Of a stretch of 64,000 nt of DNA, positions 36,703-46,082 are shown piece after piece (the first letter of the stretch is position 1; every line of letters begins with the position of its first letter). This DNA is from Flavobacteriales bacterium. Its GTDB lineage: Bacteria; Bacteroidota; Bacteroidia; Flavobacteriales_D; Sanyastnellaceae. The stretch spans positions 1 through 64,000 of the forward strand of contig JAIXWX010000033.1 of assembly GCA_027491075.1 (NCBI GenBank), in the 5' to 3' direction. The notes under the pieces were generated by a model. It was not told the DNA's origin. It made no database searches and worked only from the letters and a program-made list of their open reading frames with translations. The position numbers and the translations under genes were made by a program.

Positions 36703-37830
36703 TTATGAGTTTTGACAACGCAAGATAGACTCCCACATGGCATCCGCACTGCGATCCCAAGTAAAGATTTTGCCTCTTTCCAATCCCCGAGCAATGAGTG
36801 TCTTTCTCAAGTCTGCATCTTGATCCATACGCTTCAAGGCTTCGGCAATACTGTCTATAGAAAATGGATCTACTAACAAAGCAGCATCACTGGCTACTTC
36901 TGGCATCGAAGTAACATTCGAAGTAATGACAGGTACTCCCAGTTTGAAACCCTCTACAATAGGAATTCCAAAGCCTTCAAAATAGCTCACGTATACATTT
37001 GCTTTCGCCGCTCCCACGGCCATCTTCAAGTTTCTTGCATCCAGTCTACCCGGAAAAATAACTTCTGGATCGTTCTTGAATCTTTCCATGATTTGACCTA
37101 ATTCACCGTCTTTCCAGAATGTATTTCCAACAATGACCAATCGAGTTTCGCTCTTGGTTTCTTGTTTGAATCTTTCAAACGCAGGCAACAAACGCTGTAG
37201 ATTCTTTCGGGGGTGAATAGACCCGACAAAAATGAAATACTCTTTTCCTCCCGTTAACGACTGTCTTGCTTGTTCTTTTTCGCGGTCTGTCAACGGTATG
37301 AAATCATCGTTTGCACCATTTGGAATGATGTCCAGCTTGTCATCCGCTACGTGATAATGCTTTTGAATATCCGATGCTGAATAATGCGAAACAGTAGCTA
37401 CCCTCTGGGCCTTTTGGCAAAATAGAGGCGACTTTCGTTTTAGAAATTTCGTATAGATGGCTGGAATATCTTGAGGATAGTGCTCAAAGTTGATGTCGTG
37501 AATGACCACCAGCTGCGGAATCTCGGTTCTGAGTGAACATTGAGCATCTGGTGAGATGAACAAATCAGGCTTTATTTTCTTCAATACACTTGGTACTGCA
37601 TAATCATACCACCATGTCATCAACCACGGGTGTCTAGCGGGAGGGAATATCACATGCGGAATTACATTGTCCGCAAAAATGAACTCTTGGTTGAACTTTC
37701 TGTCGAATAAAAAATGAAATTCTACCTCCGGATGTCGCTTTACCAGTCTTTTAAAAATCTCAAAGGTAAACCACCCCATTCCGTCCATTCGGTGGTGCAA
37801 GAGATGTCTGGTATTTACAGCGATTTTCAT
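36703..37830 (-). CDS. Glycosyltransferase family 4
   Basis: A 375-residue GT-B retaining glycosyltransferase (GT4/Glycos_transf_1). The C-terminal nucleotide-sugar domain has EYFIFVGSIHPRKNLQRLLPAF, SYFEGFGIPIVEGFKLGVPVITS (the ExFGxxxxE motif) and TSMPEVASDAALLVDP. The N-terminal acceptor domain starts MKIAVNTRHLL. Likely acts in surface glycan or LPS assembly; substrate unknown. Separated from rpmH by a terminator. Confidence 0.9.
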   Translation of the reverse strand: MKIAVNTRHLLHHRMDGMGWFTFEIFKRLVKRHPEVEFHFLFDRKFNQEFIFADNVIPHVIFPPARHPWLMTWWYDYAVPSVLKKIKPDLFISPDAQCSLRTEIPQLVVIHDINFEHYPQDIPAIYTKFLKRKSPLFCQKAQRVATVSHYSASDIQKHYHVADDKLDIIPNGANDDFIPLTDREKEQARQSLTGGKEYFIFVGSIHPRKNLQRLLPAFERFKQETKSETRLVIVGNTFWKDGELGQIMERFKNDPEVIFPGRLDARNLKMAVGAAKANVYVSYFEGFGIPIVEGFKLGVPVITSNVTSMPEVASDAALLVDPFSIDSIAEALKRMDQDADLRKTLIARGLERGKIFTWDRSADAMWESILRCQNS

Positions 37831-37832
37831 TC

Positions 37833-37868
37833 TAAAAAAAAAGCTGCTCGGAAAACCACGAGCAGCTC
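37833..37868 (-). terminator. Terminator of rpmH
   Basis: On the minus strand AGCTGCTCG / CGAGCAGCT form a 9-bp stem with an 8-nt loop followed by nine T. It lies 21 nt beyond the rpmH stop codon. Confidence 0.88.
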
Positions 37869-37888
37869 ACTATCGTTGATGTGATCAA

Positions 37889-38059
37889 TTACAGACGAAC
37901 GATCCCTTTGTGACGTCTTTCGTCAGAAACAGAGAGTTTCTTACGGCCTTTGCGGCGACGTGAAGCCAATACGGCGCGCCCTTTAACAGATGACATGCGC
38001 TTACGAAAACCATGCTTGTTTCTGCGCTTTGTATTGGAGGGTTGGTAGGTACGTTTCAT
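37889..38059 (-). CDS. rpmH: 50S ribosomal protein L34
   Basis: A 56-residue basic ribosomal protein missed by the track because of its length. It reads [20 protein letters not shown] and continues [22 protein letters not shown], the L34 signature. A short tail ([10 protein letters not shown]) makes it a few residues longer than typical Bacteroidota L34. It is monocistronic between a TATATTTG promoter and a strong terminator. The dnaA and rnpA neighbours seen in other phyla are absent. Confidence 0.97.
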   Translation of the reverse strand: MKRTYQPSNTKRRNKHGFRKRMSSVKGRAVLASRRRKGRKKLSVSDERRHKGIVRL

Positions 38060-38104
38060 TTCTTTCGGGTTTTAATCGAATTGTTTATTCCTTAAAAAGG
38101 GTTG

Positions 38105-38112
38105 CAAATATA
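38105..38112 (-). promoter_or_regulatory. rpmH promoter -7 element TATATTTG
   Basis: A perfect TAnnTTTG match on the minus strand, ending 45 nt before the rpmH ATG, predicting a leader of about 40 nt. Confidence 0.65.
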
Positions 38113-38158
38113 CGCTAATTTTCTTGCTGACCAACGGTTTATTGGTTTTTTTCTATGG

Positions 38159-38620
38159 TCAAAGACCAAAATCCGCTTTCGACATTTTTTCTGTCACTTG
38201 AATGTCAATTTTCTTATTGATTAACAGCGCCTTACCTCTGACATAGCCCTTGGCTTCCAGTTTTAATTCATCCGTAAAAAAAAGCTTGATAGCATTCCCA
38301 AGAAGTGACTGCAGCACGTCAGGCTTGGCGGTAACCCGCAGCACTTGGCTGGTAGAGCTGTTCTTTGGAATAACGATCTCTTCAAACTGATCAATAGTTC
38401 CGAAGAAGGTATTCTCAACAAAGACGTCAATCTTCGACTCTTTCAATTTCAAGCTATACCAATTGGGATTATCAATCGTAAAATAGATCTGCAAAACAAT
38501 TCCATCGTCATTGATCTCTCCTACCACCACGTCTTGCACATCGCTCACCTTCACCTCTTCATACATGGAGCATGAAGAAAGCGCTAGAACAAAGGCAATA
38601 AAGAAGAAAACGCGTTTCAT
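38159..38620 (-). CDS. LEA type 2-like lipoprotein
   Basis: A 153-residue lipoprotein with lipobox ALSSC (Cys near residue 17). The mature part has the WHy/LEA14-type beta-sandwich pattern: VLQIYFTIDNPNWYSLKLKESKIDVFVENTFFGTI, which includes the conserved NPN. Function is unknown; such domains are linked to desiccation or membrane protection in other organisms. It follows the dipeptidase gene with no gap. Confidence 0.8.
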   Translation of the reverse strand: MKRVFFFIAFVLALSSCSMYEEVKVSDVQDVVVGEINDDGIVLQIYFTIDNPNWYSLKLKESKIDVFVENTFFGTIDQFEEIVIPKNSSTSQVLRVTAKPDVLQSLLGNAIKLFFTDELKLEAKGYVRGKALLINKKIDIQVTEKMSKADFGL

Positions 38621-40000
38621 TTATTCTGAAAAATATTTATGAAAGAAAGGAATGGTTTCAATGCCTTTGAAGTAATTGAATACTCCATAGTGTTCATTAG
38701 GTGAGTGAAGTGCATCGCTATCTAAACCAAATCCCATGAGAACTGACTTGAGTCCCAATTCTCTTTCGAAAAGCGCTACAATTGGAATTGAACCTCCTCC
38801 TCTTGTTGGAATAGGCTTCTTACCAAAAGTGGTCTCCATTGCTTTGCTAGCCGCGAGATATGCTTTACTATCGGTAGGTGTTACTACAGGTTCGCCGCCG
38901 TGATGTGGACGAACATCTACCTTCACGCCCTTTGGAGCCACGCTCTCAAAATAATTCTTGAAGAGTGTAGTGATCTTTTCAGAGCTCTGATTAGGGACAA
39001 GGCGCATCGATATTTTAGCAAAAGCCTTCGAAGGCAAGACTGTCTTAGCTCCTTCTCCAATATATCCTCCCCAAATTCCATTGCAGTCGAGTGTTGGACG
39101 CGTACCGGTGCGCTCAAGAGTGGTATATCCTTTTTCACCATGCACCGCATCGATGTTTAAGTCCTTTTTATAGGCTTCTTCATCAAAAGGAGCTTTATTC
39201 AGTTCAGTTCTTTCTTCTGAAGAAAGCTCTACTACATCATTATAAAATCCAGGGATGGTAATATGATTGTTTTCGTCGTGCATGCCTGCAATCATTTTAG
39301 CCAATGCATTGATTGGATTGTAAACCGCTCCGCCGTATACACCGCTATGAAGGTCTCTGTTGGGTCCCGTTACTTCTACTTCTATATAGCTTAATCCGCG
39401 CAAACCGCAGTCGATACTCGGAGTATCGTTGGCAATCATCGAAGTATCCGAGATTAGCACCACATCCGCTTTGAGGCGTTCTTTGTTGGCAATACAGAAA
39501 GGTCCAAGATTGTTGCTTCCTACTTCTTCCTCCCCCTCGATCATGAACTTCACATTGCACGGAAGTTCTCCTGATTTCCACATGGCTTCAAATGCTTTAA
39601 CATGCATAAACATTTGGCCTTTATCATCACAAGCACCACGAGCAAAGATGGCACCTTCTGGATGAATATCGGTTTTTTTGATCACGGGTTCGAAGGGTGG
39701 TGAAGTCCATAAATCCAACGGATCTGGAGGTTGTACATCGTAGTGACCGTATACCAACACGGTTGGTTTGCTTGGATCGATGAGCTTTTCTCCGTAGACG
39801 ATGGGATAACCATCCGTAGGACAAAGCTCCACATTATCTGCACCTGCATTTTGTAGAAATGCAGCCACTTTTTCGGCTGTATTTAGAACATCCTTTTTGT
39901 AAGCTGGATCGGCGCTAACGCTTGGAATGCGCAATAACTCTAGCAATTCGTCAAGGAATCGCTGTTTATTTTCTTGAATATAGGCTTGTACTTTTTCCAT
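38621..40000 (-). CDS. M20 family dipeptidase
   Basis: A 459-residue zinc peptidase of the M20 (CNDP-like) family. Metal and catalytic motifs are VYGHYDVQPP, GACDDKGQMFMHV, MIEGEEEVGS and DTSM, with the lid domain between. The conserved PTRGGGSIPIV and LHSPNEHY lie near the end. The track start (40036) adds 12 residues; the ATG at 40000 (MEKVQAYIQENKQRF) matches family N-termini. A near-consensus TATATTCG ends 4 nt before this ATG. Confidence 0.92.
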   Translation of the reverse strand: MEKVQAYIQENKQRFLDELLELLRIPSVSADPAYKKDVLNTAEKVAAFLQNAGADNVELCPTDGYPIVYGEKLIDPSKPTVLVYGHYDVQPPDPLDLWTSPPFEPVIKKTDIHPEGAIFARGACDDKGQMFMHVKAFEAMWKSGELPCNVKFMIEGEEEVGSNNLGPFCIANKERLKADVVLISDTSMIANDTPSIDCGLRGLSYIEVEVTGPNRDLHSGVYGGAVYNPINALAKMIAGMHDENNHITIPGFYNDVVELSSEERTELNKAPFDEEAYKKDLNIDAVHGEKGYTTLERTGTRPTLDCNGIWGGYIGEGAKTVLPSKAFAKISMRLVPNQSSEKITTLFKNYFESVAPKGVKVDVRPHHGGEPVVTPTDSKAYLAASKAMETTFGKKPIPTRGGGSIPIVALFERELGLKSVLMGFGLDSDALHSPNEHYGVFNYFKGIETIPFFHKYFSE

Positions 40001-40004
40001 ACTG

Positions 40005-40012
40005 CGAATATA
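40005..40012 (-). promoter_or_regulatory. Near-consensus -7 element TATATTCG
   Basis: One mismatch to TAnnTTTG on the minus strand; CAGT separates it from the dipeptidase ATG. It sits between the trigger-factor terminator and the gene, so a promoter is expected here. Confidence 0.4.
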
Positions 40013-40014
40013 AT

Positions 40015-40048
40015 GGTAAAAAAAATCCCCCGCCATGGCGGGGGATTT
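40015..40048 (-). terminator. Terminator of tig
   Basis: A perfect 26-bp palindrome (AAATCCCCCGCCA / TGGCGGGGGATTT, 40023-40048) followed on the minus strand by a run of T. It begins 7 nt after the trigger factor stop. Confidence 0.9.
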
Positions 40049-40054
40049 ACTTCG

Positions 40055-41404
40055 TTAATGTTGCACTTTATGAACGAATTCGTCGTAGCTCAATTTCTTC
40101 ACGTTTATGGTACATTTCTCACGTACGATTTTCGCTACTTTATCTTCATAAAGAAAATCATATATGTTTTGAACCTCTTCACGATTGGAGAGTGATTTCT
40201 TCGCTAACTCCTCTAATTGTTCATCCTCCAAGCTCATGCCGTATTGCGCATAGCGCTCAGCAAGGATGGACTTCACGTGTGACTTGGCCTCATCCATGGT
40301 CACCTTAATTTCGTTGTCGCGGATGATTTTGCTTTGAATGAGCTGCCATTTCAAACCTCCTGCGTAGCTGGGGTATTCCTTCTCTATTGCCTCTTCTTCA
40401 ATGGGTTTTTCATTGGTCATAATGATCCATCTCTTCAAAAATGCGTCAGGCAATGTTGGGTTTACCTTATCTACGATGGTTTTTACAAATTCTCTTTTGA
40501 ACAACCATTCACTGTCTTTCTCAAACATCTTCTCCAAATCTTCTTTCACACGGTCCTTCATTTCCGCTTCTGAAGTCACTTTGTTTTCACTGAACAATTT
40601 ATCAAAGAGTTCTTGGTTGAGCTCCGCTGGTTCCATTCTCTTGATCTCTGTTACGGTGAGCTGAAACAAACCCGACAGGTGATGTACTTGATCGTGAGTG
40701 ATTCCTAGCATGCGTGCAAGATCCTCGTGATTGGTAGAAAGCAAATGAGGATTCACCTTCACTACATCGTCTTTTTTAAGTCCGATAAGGTTCTTTTTGG
40801 TGTCTTCATCCTTAATATACTCAATAGAAACGGTTGTTTTACTTTGAATTCCTCCTTCTAGATTGTTTCCATCGGCATCCAGTTGGGCGAGGTCAGCCAT
40901 AAGCATATCTTCCGCATCGCTGGTTTCAGGAGAAGAAAGCTTTCCGTATCTTCTAGCAAGGTCTTTCATTTGACGCCCGATAAGCTCCTCATTAACGTCC
41001 ACTCTATAGAAATCGAACATCATAGCGCTATCAAGAGCAACAGTCACTTCTGGAGCAATTCCCAATTGATAGGTAAATTGGAAATCTGAAGGATTGTCCC
41101 AATTTCCCAAATCATTATCAGTATCCACGGGAAGTGGATTTCCCAAAACATTGATATTGTTTTCAGAAATATGCTTATAGATAGCATCCTGAAGCATTTT
41201 ATTGATTTGCTCTGCGAGAATAGACTTTCCGAAGCGTTGCTTCACAAGACCCACAGGCACGTGGCCAGGTCTAAAGCCGGGCATATTTACATTTTTACGA
41301 TAGTCCTTTATGGCTTTCTCGTATGTTTCGTTGTAGTCCGTTGGCTCAAGTCTGATAGTTAGTTCAGCGTTGAGGGCATCAATGTTTTTTTGTGTGATAT
41401 TCAT
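40055..41404 (-). CDS. tig: Trigger factor
   Basis: A 449-residue ribosome-bound chaperone and prolyl isomerase. The N-terminal ribosome-binding domain has the signature region NMPGFRPGHVPVGLVKQRFG (family GFRxGKxP). The central FKBP-like domain is divergent and the C-terminal arm is helical. Residues needed for PPIase activity appear poorly conserved, as in other Bacteroidota. Own promoter (TATCTTTG) and terminator. Confidence 0.93.
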   Translation of the reverse strand: MNITQKNIDALNAELTIRLEPTDYNETYEKAIKDYRKNVNMPGFRPGHVPVGLVKQRFGKSILAEQINKMLQDAIYKHISENNINVLGNPLPVDTDNDLGNWDNPSDFQFTYQLGIAPEVTVALDSAMMFDFYRVDVNEELIGRQMKDLARRYGKLSSPETSDAEDMLMADLAQLDADGNNLEGGIQSKTTVSIEYIKDEDTKKNLIGLKKDDVVKVNPHLLSTNHEDLARMLGITHDQVHHLSGLFQLTVTEIKRMEPAELNQELFDKLFSENKVTSEAEMKDRVKEDLEKMFEKDSEWLFKREFVKTIVDKVNPTLPDAFLKRWIIMTNEKPIEEEAIEKEYPSYAGGLKWQLIQSKIIRDNEIKVTMDEAKSHVKSILAERYAQYGMSLEDEQLEELAKKSLSNREEVQNIYDFLYEDKVAKIVREKCTINVKKLSYDEFVHKVQH

Positions 41405-41423
41405 GACCTAAAAAAAAGGGGTG

Positions 41424-41431
41424 CAAAGATA
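41424..41431 (-). promoter_or_regulatory. tig promoter -7 element TATCTTTG
   Basis: A perfect TAnnTTTG match on the minus strand, ending 19 nt before the tig ATG. Confidence 0.6.
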
Positions 41432-41448
41432 GTTAAAGGAGATGAGTC

Positions 41449-41475
41449 TTGGATTGATTAAGTTTATTATATTTG
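41449..41475 (+). promoter_or_regulatory. Promoter of tRNA-Leu
   Basis: TTG at 41449-41451 and TATATTTG at 41468-41475, with a 16-nt spacer. The element ends 10 nt before the first tRNA base, so transcription starts just upstream of the mature 5' end. Confidence 0.65.
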
Positions 41476-41485
41476 CACCCTCAAT

Positions 41486-41567
41486 GCGGGCGTGGCGAAA
41501 TTGGTAGACGCACTAGACTTAGGATCTAGCGCTTCACGGCATGGGGGTTCGAGTCCCTCCGCCCGCA
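41486..41567 (+). tRNA. tRNA-Leu (UAG anticodon)
   Basis: An 82-nt class II tRNA. The acceptor stem GCGGGCG/CGCCCGC pairs fully with discriminator A. The anticodon stem is CTAGA/TCTAG with loop CTTAGGA, giving anticodon TAG (reads CUN codons). It has the long variable arm of tRNA-Leu and a TTCGAGT T-loop. CCA is not encoded (ACTT follows). Confidence 0.95.
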
Positions 41568-41776
41568 CTTCTCAAGAAGTCAAAGGGGTTGATTCGCTAC
41601 AGAAATTTACGCAGCCTCATAAAATTCAAGATAATTTTTTTCTCTAAATTTTTATTCCCACTGGTATCTTGACATCATCACCCATGTATCAAGACATCTT
41701 AAGCTTTCTTACCAAAATAAGTAGCCTCCTTCCATTCTTTTGAAACCATCCTATCGAGGATTGATACATATACAAT
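41568..41776. other. Intergenic region after tRNA-Leu
   Basis: About 210 bases with no supported gene. A small hairpin (ACTTCT/AGAAGT) directly follows the tRNA and might mark its 3' processing. No promoter match or conserved RNA was recognised. Confidence 0.4.
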
Positions 41777-41810
41777 AAAAAAGCCCCTTGCTGATGGCAA
41801 GGGGCTTTTC
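41777..41810. terminator. Bidirectional terminator
   Basis: AAAAGCCCCTTGC / GCAAGGGGCTTTT forms a 13-bp stem with a TGATG loop. It serves the M43 protease gene on the minus strand (T-tract TTTTTTATTG) and may stop tRNA transcripts on the plus strand. Confidence 0.9.
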
Positions 41811-41828
41811 TTATAAAGCTTTTTGCAA

Positions 41829-44477
41829 TTACTGCTTCATGATACGTGTGCTGGCTTTGTTCTCTCCATGGTACAACACCACAGTGTAATAACCACTGGC
41901 ATAATTCATCATATCCAGGGTAACAATGTTCACTCCTTCAATGGTAGTAAACTTGGTATTGTGTACCTCACGTCCCATCGCATCAATAACGATCATTCCA
42001 ACTTGTGCTTCCGCTCCACTGACAAAGGTCAAATCCACATTGCCCTCTGTCGGATTGGGGAACGCATTCAGTTTTTCAAAATTAGGAAGTACTTCTACTT
42101 CAATTTCGAATTCTTCATCAGCCACTTCTTGACCTTCACGGAAGGCGGTACCGCTTCTGCTTGCTCTAAGTGTATAGCATAGGGTAGAGTTGAACGCCCC
42201 TTGGAAACCATATACTTCCACACGATAGGTTCCAACCGGACCATTATTGAAGATGATGGCTTCGTTGGCTGTTCCGCTATTCTGAGAAATTCCAACCTGT
42301 ACATTGCTCGGATTCAATAGACGTACATCATAGTCCGCAGGAAGGTTGGTCATATCAATGCGAATATTGCGATTGCTCGTGGTGTTGCTAAAGCGGAACC
42401 AGTCGCGGTCAGTGGCAGTACCAATGCGCGCTGTAATATTCGTATTTACAGAAATAGATTTCGCTTGGCTGCTGCTATTGTTTGTTTCATAAATATCGGA
42501 ACATGCGGTCGCCGCTGTTGTGGTAAAGTTGATTGCTGCGCTGAACGCTGAAGTTCCTGCGCTGCAATTGGTGCGTACACGTGCGTTATAAGCCGTACCT
42601 GCAGTAAGACCGGTTAATACCAATGAATTGGTGGTTGCGTTTGCAGCGGTCCAAACAGTGGCTGTATTAAGCTTGTATTCTACGGTGTAAGAAACAGCTC
42701 CACTCACTGCTGTCCAGTTCAATGTAGCCCCCGTCGTTGTAATAGCAGAAGCAGCAAGTCCAGTTGGTACGTTGCAGCTAACTCCTTGAACGATCGTAAT
42801 GAAGTAATCTTCAACTTCTCCATATTGGAAAGTTTCACAAGCAGTTGGAGCCGCATTGTACTTCATTGCAACACGCATTCTTGTAGTTCCTAAAACTGCA
42901 GTAGAAGGAACAGTGAATGATCCACTCACAGCAGTGGTGCTTCCTGTTGTATTACCGAATACTTGCTCTCCTGCATCGAGGAAATCTAAATCGCCATTGT
43001 AGTCAATCCAAACTCTCCAAAACTCAGAGAAAGCAGTACCTGTATAACCTGGGGTTCCAGTAAATGTGTAAGAAGTATTGGTAGCCAAAGTAGTTCCCAA
43101 GGTTGCGCTAAAGTTTGCATAACCATTGTTGTTACCACTGGTGTTGCTAAGCGTGTTCAAAGAAACATTGTTTATCCATTCATCCACGGTGCTTTGTCCT
43201 GCTGACGCGCAGTATGTTGGCACGCAGCCAGTGGTTGTGAATGTAGAAGAGGCGCTAAAGTTACCAGAGCTTGTTGCAGAACAAACTGTTTGTACTTGCC
43301 ATTCGTAGCTTGTACACGTGTTCAATGCACTAAATGCAAAGGTGGTAGCTGTGAGTCCTGTCACGTTCGTCCAAGTGGTTGTTGAAGTTGGTCTCCAACG
43401 CAAGTTGTAGCTTTGTGCACCATTGACCGCAGCCCAAGTAGCTGTAGCACTTGAGGCAGTGAGAGATCCAGAAGTCAACCCCGTTGGTGTTGCGCAGATA
43501 CTCCCCACAGGACCGCATGCTGTGCTATTCAATAATGCTGCACGGAAACCTCCAGTAGCAAATAGTGCTTGCATTCTTGAAATTTGTCCATTGCTAAACA
43601 TATACATACACGCATCATCAGAGTAGTCCATGTAGTTCATGAACATGTCGCCGTTTGGTCCGTTGGTGCAAGACACTTTAGGGAAAACTGGACAGCCATA
43701 GTTAGGTCCGCCTGCATTCGGTGTATCACTCACTTGGTCAGAACCCGTGCAGCCTGTGCCATCGTCTCCCCAAATGTGAAACAAGTTGAGCCAGTGTCCT
43801 ACTTCGTGAGTAGCAGTGCGGCCCTTGTTGAAAGGAGCCGTAGCAGTGCCAATGGTTCCGAAGTATTGAAAGTCGCATACAACACCGTCAGTGCTTGCAG
43901 CACCACCAGGGAATTGAGCGTACCCCAAAATTCCACCACTGATATCGCATACCCAAATGTTGAGGTATTGATCACGTGACCATGCGTTTACTCCTCCAGT
44001 AGAAGAAGACTTCACTTGGTCGTTGGTACCAAACGCGGTAACAGAAGTTTGTGTTCTTGTGATACCCGTAGTAGGATTTCCGTTCGGGTCGATGGTTGCC
44101 AAGCAAAACTCGATATTGGCATCCCCTGCAAGGCTTGCAAATGCTGCAGGCACGTTTGCAACGTCCGCATTGAGTTTTCTGAAATCGGCATTGAGCACAT
44201 CGATTTGTGATTGAATCTGTGCATCAGAAATGTTCTCCGCTGTTGTATTCCAAACCACGTGCACGACCACTGGAATGGTAACTAGAGCGCGATCGAGACC
44301 ACCGCCCTGTTGAATAAAATCGTTGGTGAAATTTTCTATTTCCTGACGACGCAGTTCGAACTTGCTGTCGTTGGCTTTTTGATATTCAAAAGCCTCTTGA
44401 GTGCCGCACACTCTTTGAGCGAATGATGCTTGAAAAAGCATGGCCATTGCGCCCACTAAAAGTAAAACTTTCTTCAT
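41829..44477 (-). CDS. Secreted M43 metalloprotease, multidomain T9SS cargo
   Basis: An 882-residue secreted protein. After the signal peptide (ending SFAQ) comes an M43 (pappalysin-like) zinc protease with [11 protein letters not shown] near residue 224 and the Met-turn MNYMDYSDD. Next are an FN3 domain (~328-415), a GEVEDY domain (~416-566), a second FN3 (~570-655) and a pre-peptidase C-terminal (PPC) domain with [12 protein letters not shown] and DRDWFRFS. A type A sorting domain ends it ([32 protein letters not shown]). Likely a surface or released protease for nutrient acquisition. Confidence 0.93.
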   Translation of the reverse strand: MKKVLLLVGAMAMLFQASFAQRVCGTQEAFEYQKANDSKFELRRQEIENFTNDFIQQGGGLDRALVTIPVVVHVVWNTTAENISDAQIQSQIDVLNADFRKLNADVANVPAAFASLAGDANIEFCLATIDPNGNPTTGITRTQTSVTAFGTNDQVKSSSTGGVNAWSRDQYLNIWVCDISGGILGYAQFPGGAASTDGVVCDFQYFGTIGTATAPFNKGRTATHEVGHWLNLFHIWGDDGTGCTGSDQVSDTPNAGGPNYGCPVFPKVSCTNGPNGDMFMNYMDYSDDACMYMFSNGQISRMQALFATGGFRAALLNSTACGPVGSICATPTGLTSGSLTASSATATWAAVNGAQSYNLRWRPTSTTTWTNVTGLTATTFAFSALNTCTSYEWQVQTVCSATSSGNFSASSTFTTTGCVPTYCASAGQSTVDEWINNVSLNTLSNTSGNNNGYANFSATLGTTLATNTSYTFTGTPGYTGTAFSEFWRVWIDYNGDLDFLDAGEQVFGNTTGSTTAVSGSFTVPSTAVLGTTRMRVAMKYNAAPTACETFQYGEVEDYFITIVQGVSCNVPTGLAASAITTTGATLNWTAVSGAVSYTVEYKLNTATVWTAANATTNSLVLTGLTAGTAYNARVRTNCSAGTSAFSAAINFTTTAATACSDIYETNNSSSQAKSISVNTNITARIGTATDRDWFRFSNTTSNRNIRIDMTNLPADYDVRLLNPSNVQVGISQNSGTANEAIIFNNGPVGTYRVEVYGFQGAFNSTLCYTLRASRSGTAFREGQEVADEEFEIEVEVLPNFEKLNAFPNPTEGNVDLTFVSGAEAQVGMIVIDAMGREVHNTKFTTIEGVNIVTLDMMNYASGYYTVVLYHGENKASTRIMKQ

Positions 44478-44601
44478 GTTTGATTTTTGGAGTTATTTGT
44501 GGCTAAATAAACGACGACGAATTTAACACAATTTGTTATTCACACATACAATTTCACCACCCTTCTGTACCCCATATAAGTCATTTTATAAACCAAATTC
44601 G

Positions 44602-44609
44602 TACTCTTG
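44602..44609 (+). promoter_or_regulatory. Near-consensus -7 element TACTCTTG
   Basis: One mismatch to TAnnTTTG, 26 nt before the pnuC ATG. No TTG at the expected spacing. The divergent M43 gene's promoter was not recognised in this 158-bp intergenic region. Confidence 0.3.
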
Positions 44610-44635
44610 CGTCTAATGAGCTTTTTTAACAAGAA

Positions 44636-45196
44636 ATGATCGCCGAAAAATCAAATTATAAAGACCAAACACTGGAATTAATCGCTGTAACTTCAAATCT
44701 GCTGTTTACTTTCCTTTATATAAAACAATCTTCATGGGCTTTCTTTTTTGGAGTTCTTGGACCATTGCTTTTGGCCCTCGTACTAAGAAAAAAAAGATTG
44801 ATAGCAGAAACAGCGCTTCAAGGAGCGTATATAGTTTTAACCTTTCTTGGACTGGCCAACACTTCCATGGGTTGGAATATTTCAAGCCTGAATGTTTTGG
44901 ATCATTTTTGCATTGTTGTTAGTGGCGTTGGATCTGTATTGATATTAGGCTTTTTACTAAAAAAATACAGCAACGCTGATCTTCCCTATTTAGATAGTTT
45001 TACCACTGTATTTGCGTTGATTGCTACTTTTCTTATGATGTGTTTGATTCACGAGGCATGGCTTTATTGGATCATCATCAATGGAGTTTCAGTTGTTTTA
45101 TACTTAAATAAAAAACTCTATTTTGGAGTATTGATGTTTTTGATTTACTTATTCATGAGTGTAGATGCCTACTTTCGTTTTGGAATACTTACATGA
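44636..45196 (+). CDS. pnuC: PnuC family nicotinamide riboside transporter
   Basis: A 186-residue inner-membrane protein with about six to seven helices in the PnuC arrangement (LELIAVTSNLLFTFLYIKQSSWAFFFG; ETALQGAYIVLTFLG). PnuC carriers move unphosphorylated ribosides by facilitated diffusion, and trapping needs a kinase. The next gene, overlapping by ATGA, is such a kinase. Thiamine-specific PnuC relatives exist, but no thi gene or TPP riboswitch is seen here. Confidence 0.88.
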   Translation: MIAEKSNYKDQTLELIAVTSNLLFTFLYIKQSSWAFFFGVLGPLLLALVLRKKRLIAETALQGAYIVLTFLGLANTSMGWNISSLNVLDHFCIVVSGVGSVLILGFLLKKYSNADLPYLDSFTTVFALIATFLMMCLIHEAWLYWIIINGVSVVLYLNKKLYFGVLMFLIYLFMSVDAYFRFGILT

Positions 45197-45741
45197 AGAT
45201 TATTCACATAACTGGTCCAGAAAGCACAGGAAAGTCAACGCTCTCCGAATACCTAGTTCATTCTTTGCCCCATGCTATTCTTGTTAAAGAGTATGCACGT
45301 TTTTGGCTCGAGTCGAGGAAACAAGAAAGTTACACAGAGCAGGAGGTGTTAGAAATGTTTCATGGCCAATGCGCTTGGTGGAGAAATGCCAAAAGTGTAG
45401 ATTCATCCTACCTTATCTGTGACACGGACACTTTAGTATATGCTGTTTGGATGAGTTTTGTTTATCACCACGTGCATCCAGAGGTTGTTCTTGGACATCA
45501 TGAGTTTGAGCCCGATATCAGTGTGCTATGTGCACCCGACATTCCTTGGGAATTTGATCCGCTGCGAAGCAATCCAGAGGATAGGCAAGCATTATTTCTG
45601 TTGTATCAAAAAGAGCTTGAAAAACTGTCAAGGCCTTATTTCATCTGCAAAGGAGAAGGCGAAGACCGAATGTCAAAAGTCCTGTCGGATATATTGACCT
45701 ACTTTTCCATAGATCATTCTAAAGAAAAAAATACCTATTAA
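45193..45741 (+). CDS. NadR-like nicotinamide riboside kinase
   Basis: A 182-residue P-loop kinase corresponding to the C-terminal ribosylnicotinamide kinase domain of NadR. Walker A is GPESTGKST; VKEYARFWLESR and LICDTDTLVYAVWMSF are typical. The NMN adenylyltransferase and HTH domains of enteric NadR are absent. It would phosphorylate nicotinamide riboside imported by PnuC. Its last 69 nt overlap the convergent vanZ-like gene. Confidence 0.87.
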   Translation: MKIIHITGPESTGKSTLSEYLVHSLPHAILVKEYARFWLESRKQESYTEQEVLEMFHGQCAWWRNAKSVDSSYLICDTDTLVYAVWMSFVYHHVHPEVVLGHHEFEPDISVLCAPDIPWEFDPLRSNPEDRQALFLLYQKELEKLSRPYFICKGEGEDRMSKVLSDILTYFSIDHSKEKNTY

Positions 45742-46080
45742 AGAGCCTGTAGCATTGGCTATCATATCGGAAGGATCACTCGTTCTGGAATTAAACCATT
45801 GCTGCTGGAAATACTCAAGTACCCCGCCATAGAGCAGGGAAAGAATAACCGCTACATAGAGTGCATTTTTATGAATGAAATAGAAGACGGATTGTTTTAT
45901 AAAACCGATAGCAAGCATCAAGGTCCAAAGCGCAAAAATCGATGCGTGCACTAGTTTATCGAAGCGTAGAAACGACCATGGATCATGGTACTCGATGTCG
46001 GAAGAAGGAAGCGAATACACTATAATAATAATGGCTGCCCATAGAATAGGAGCAGCCATATATCTGAAAGTACTTTTCAA
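45673..46080 (-). CDS. VanZ family membrane protein
   Basis: A 135-residue protein with four membrane helices and the VanZ-like pattern: PSSDIEYHDPWSFLRFDKLVHASIFALWTL and GVLEYFQQQWFNSRTSDPSDMIANATGSLIG. The start is a TTG 2 nt after the gcvH stop; an ATG at 46059 is an alternative that removes seven residues. The role is unknown; co-location with gcvH is common in Bacteroidota in my recollection. Confidence 0.85.
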   Translation of the reverse strand: MKSTFRYMAAPILWAAIIIIVYSLPSSDIEYHDPWSFLRFDKLVHASIFALWTLMLAIGFIKQSVFYFIHKNALYVAVILSLLYGGVLEYFQQQWFNSRTSDPSDMIANATGSLIGIFFFRMIYGKVGQYIRQDF

Positions 46081-46082
46081 AA

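Noticed and set aside
41567-41580. Terminator directly after tRNA-Leu
   Set aside because: The ACTTCT/AGAAGT hairpin is short and has no T-tract; the stronger terminator is at 41777-41810.
44478-44635. Riboswitch upstream of pnuC (NAD or TPP type)
   Set aside because: The 158-bp region has no recognisable conserved stem or core motif of either class.
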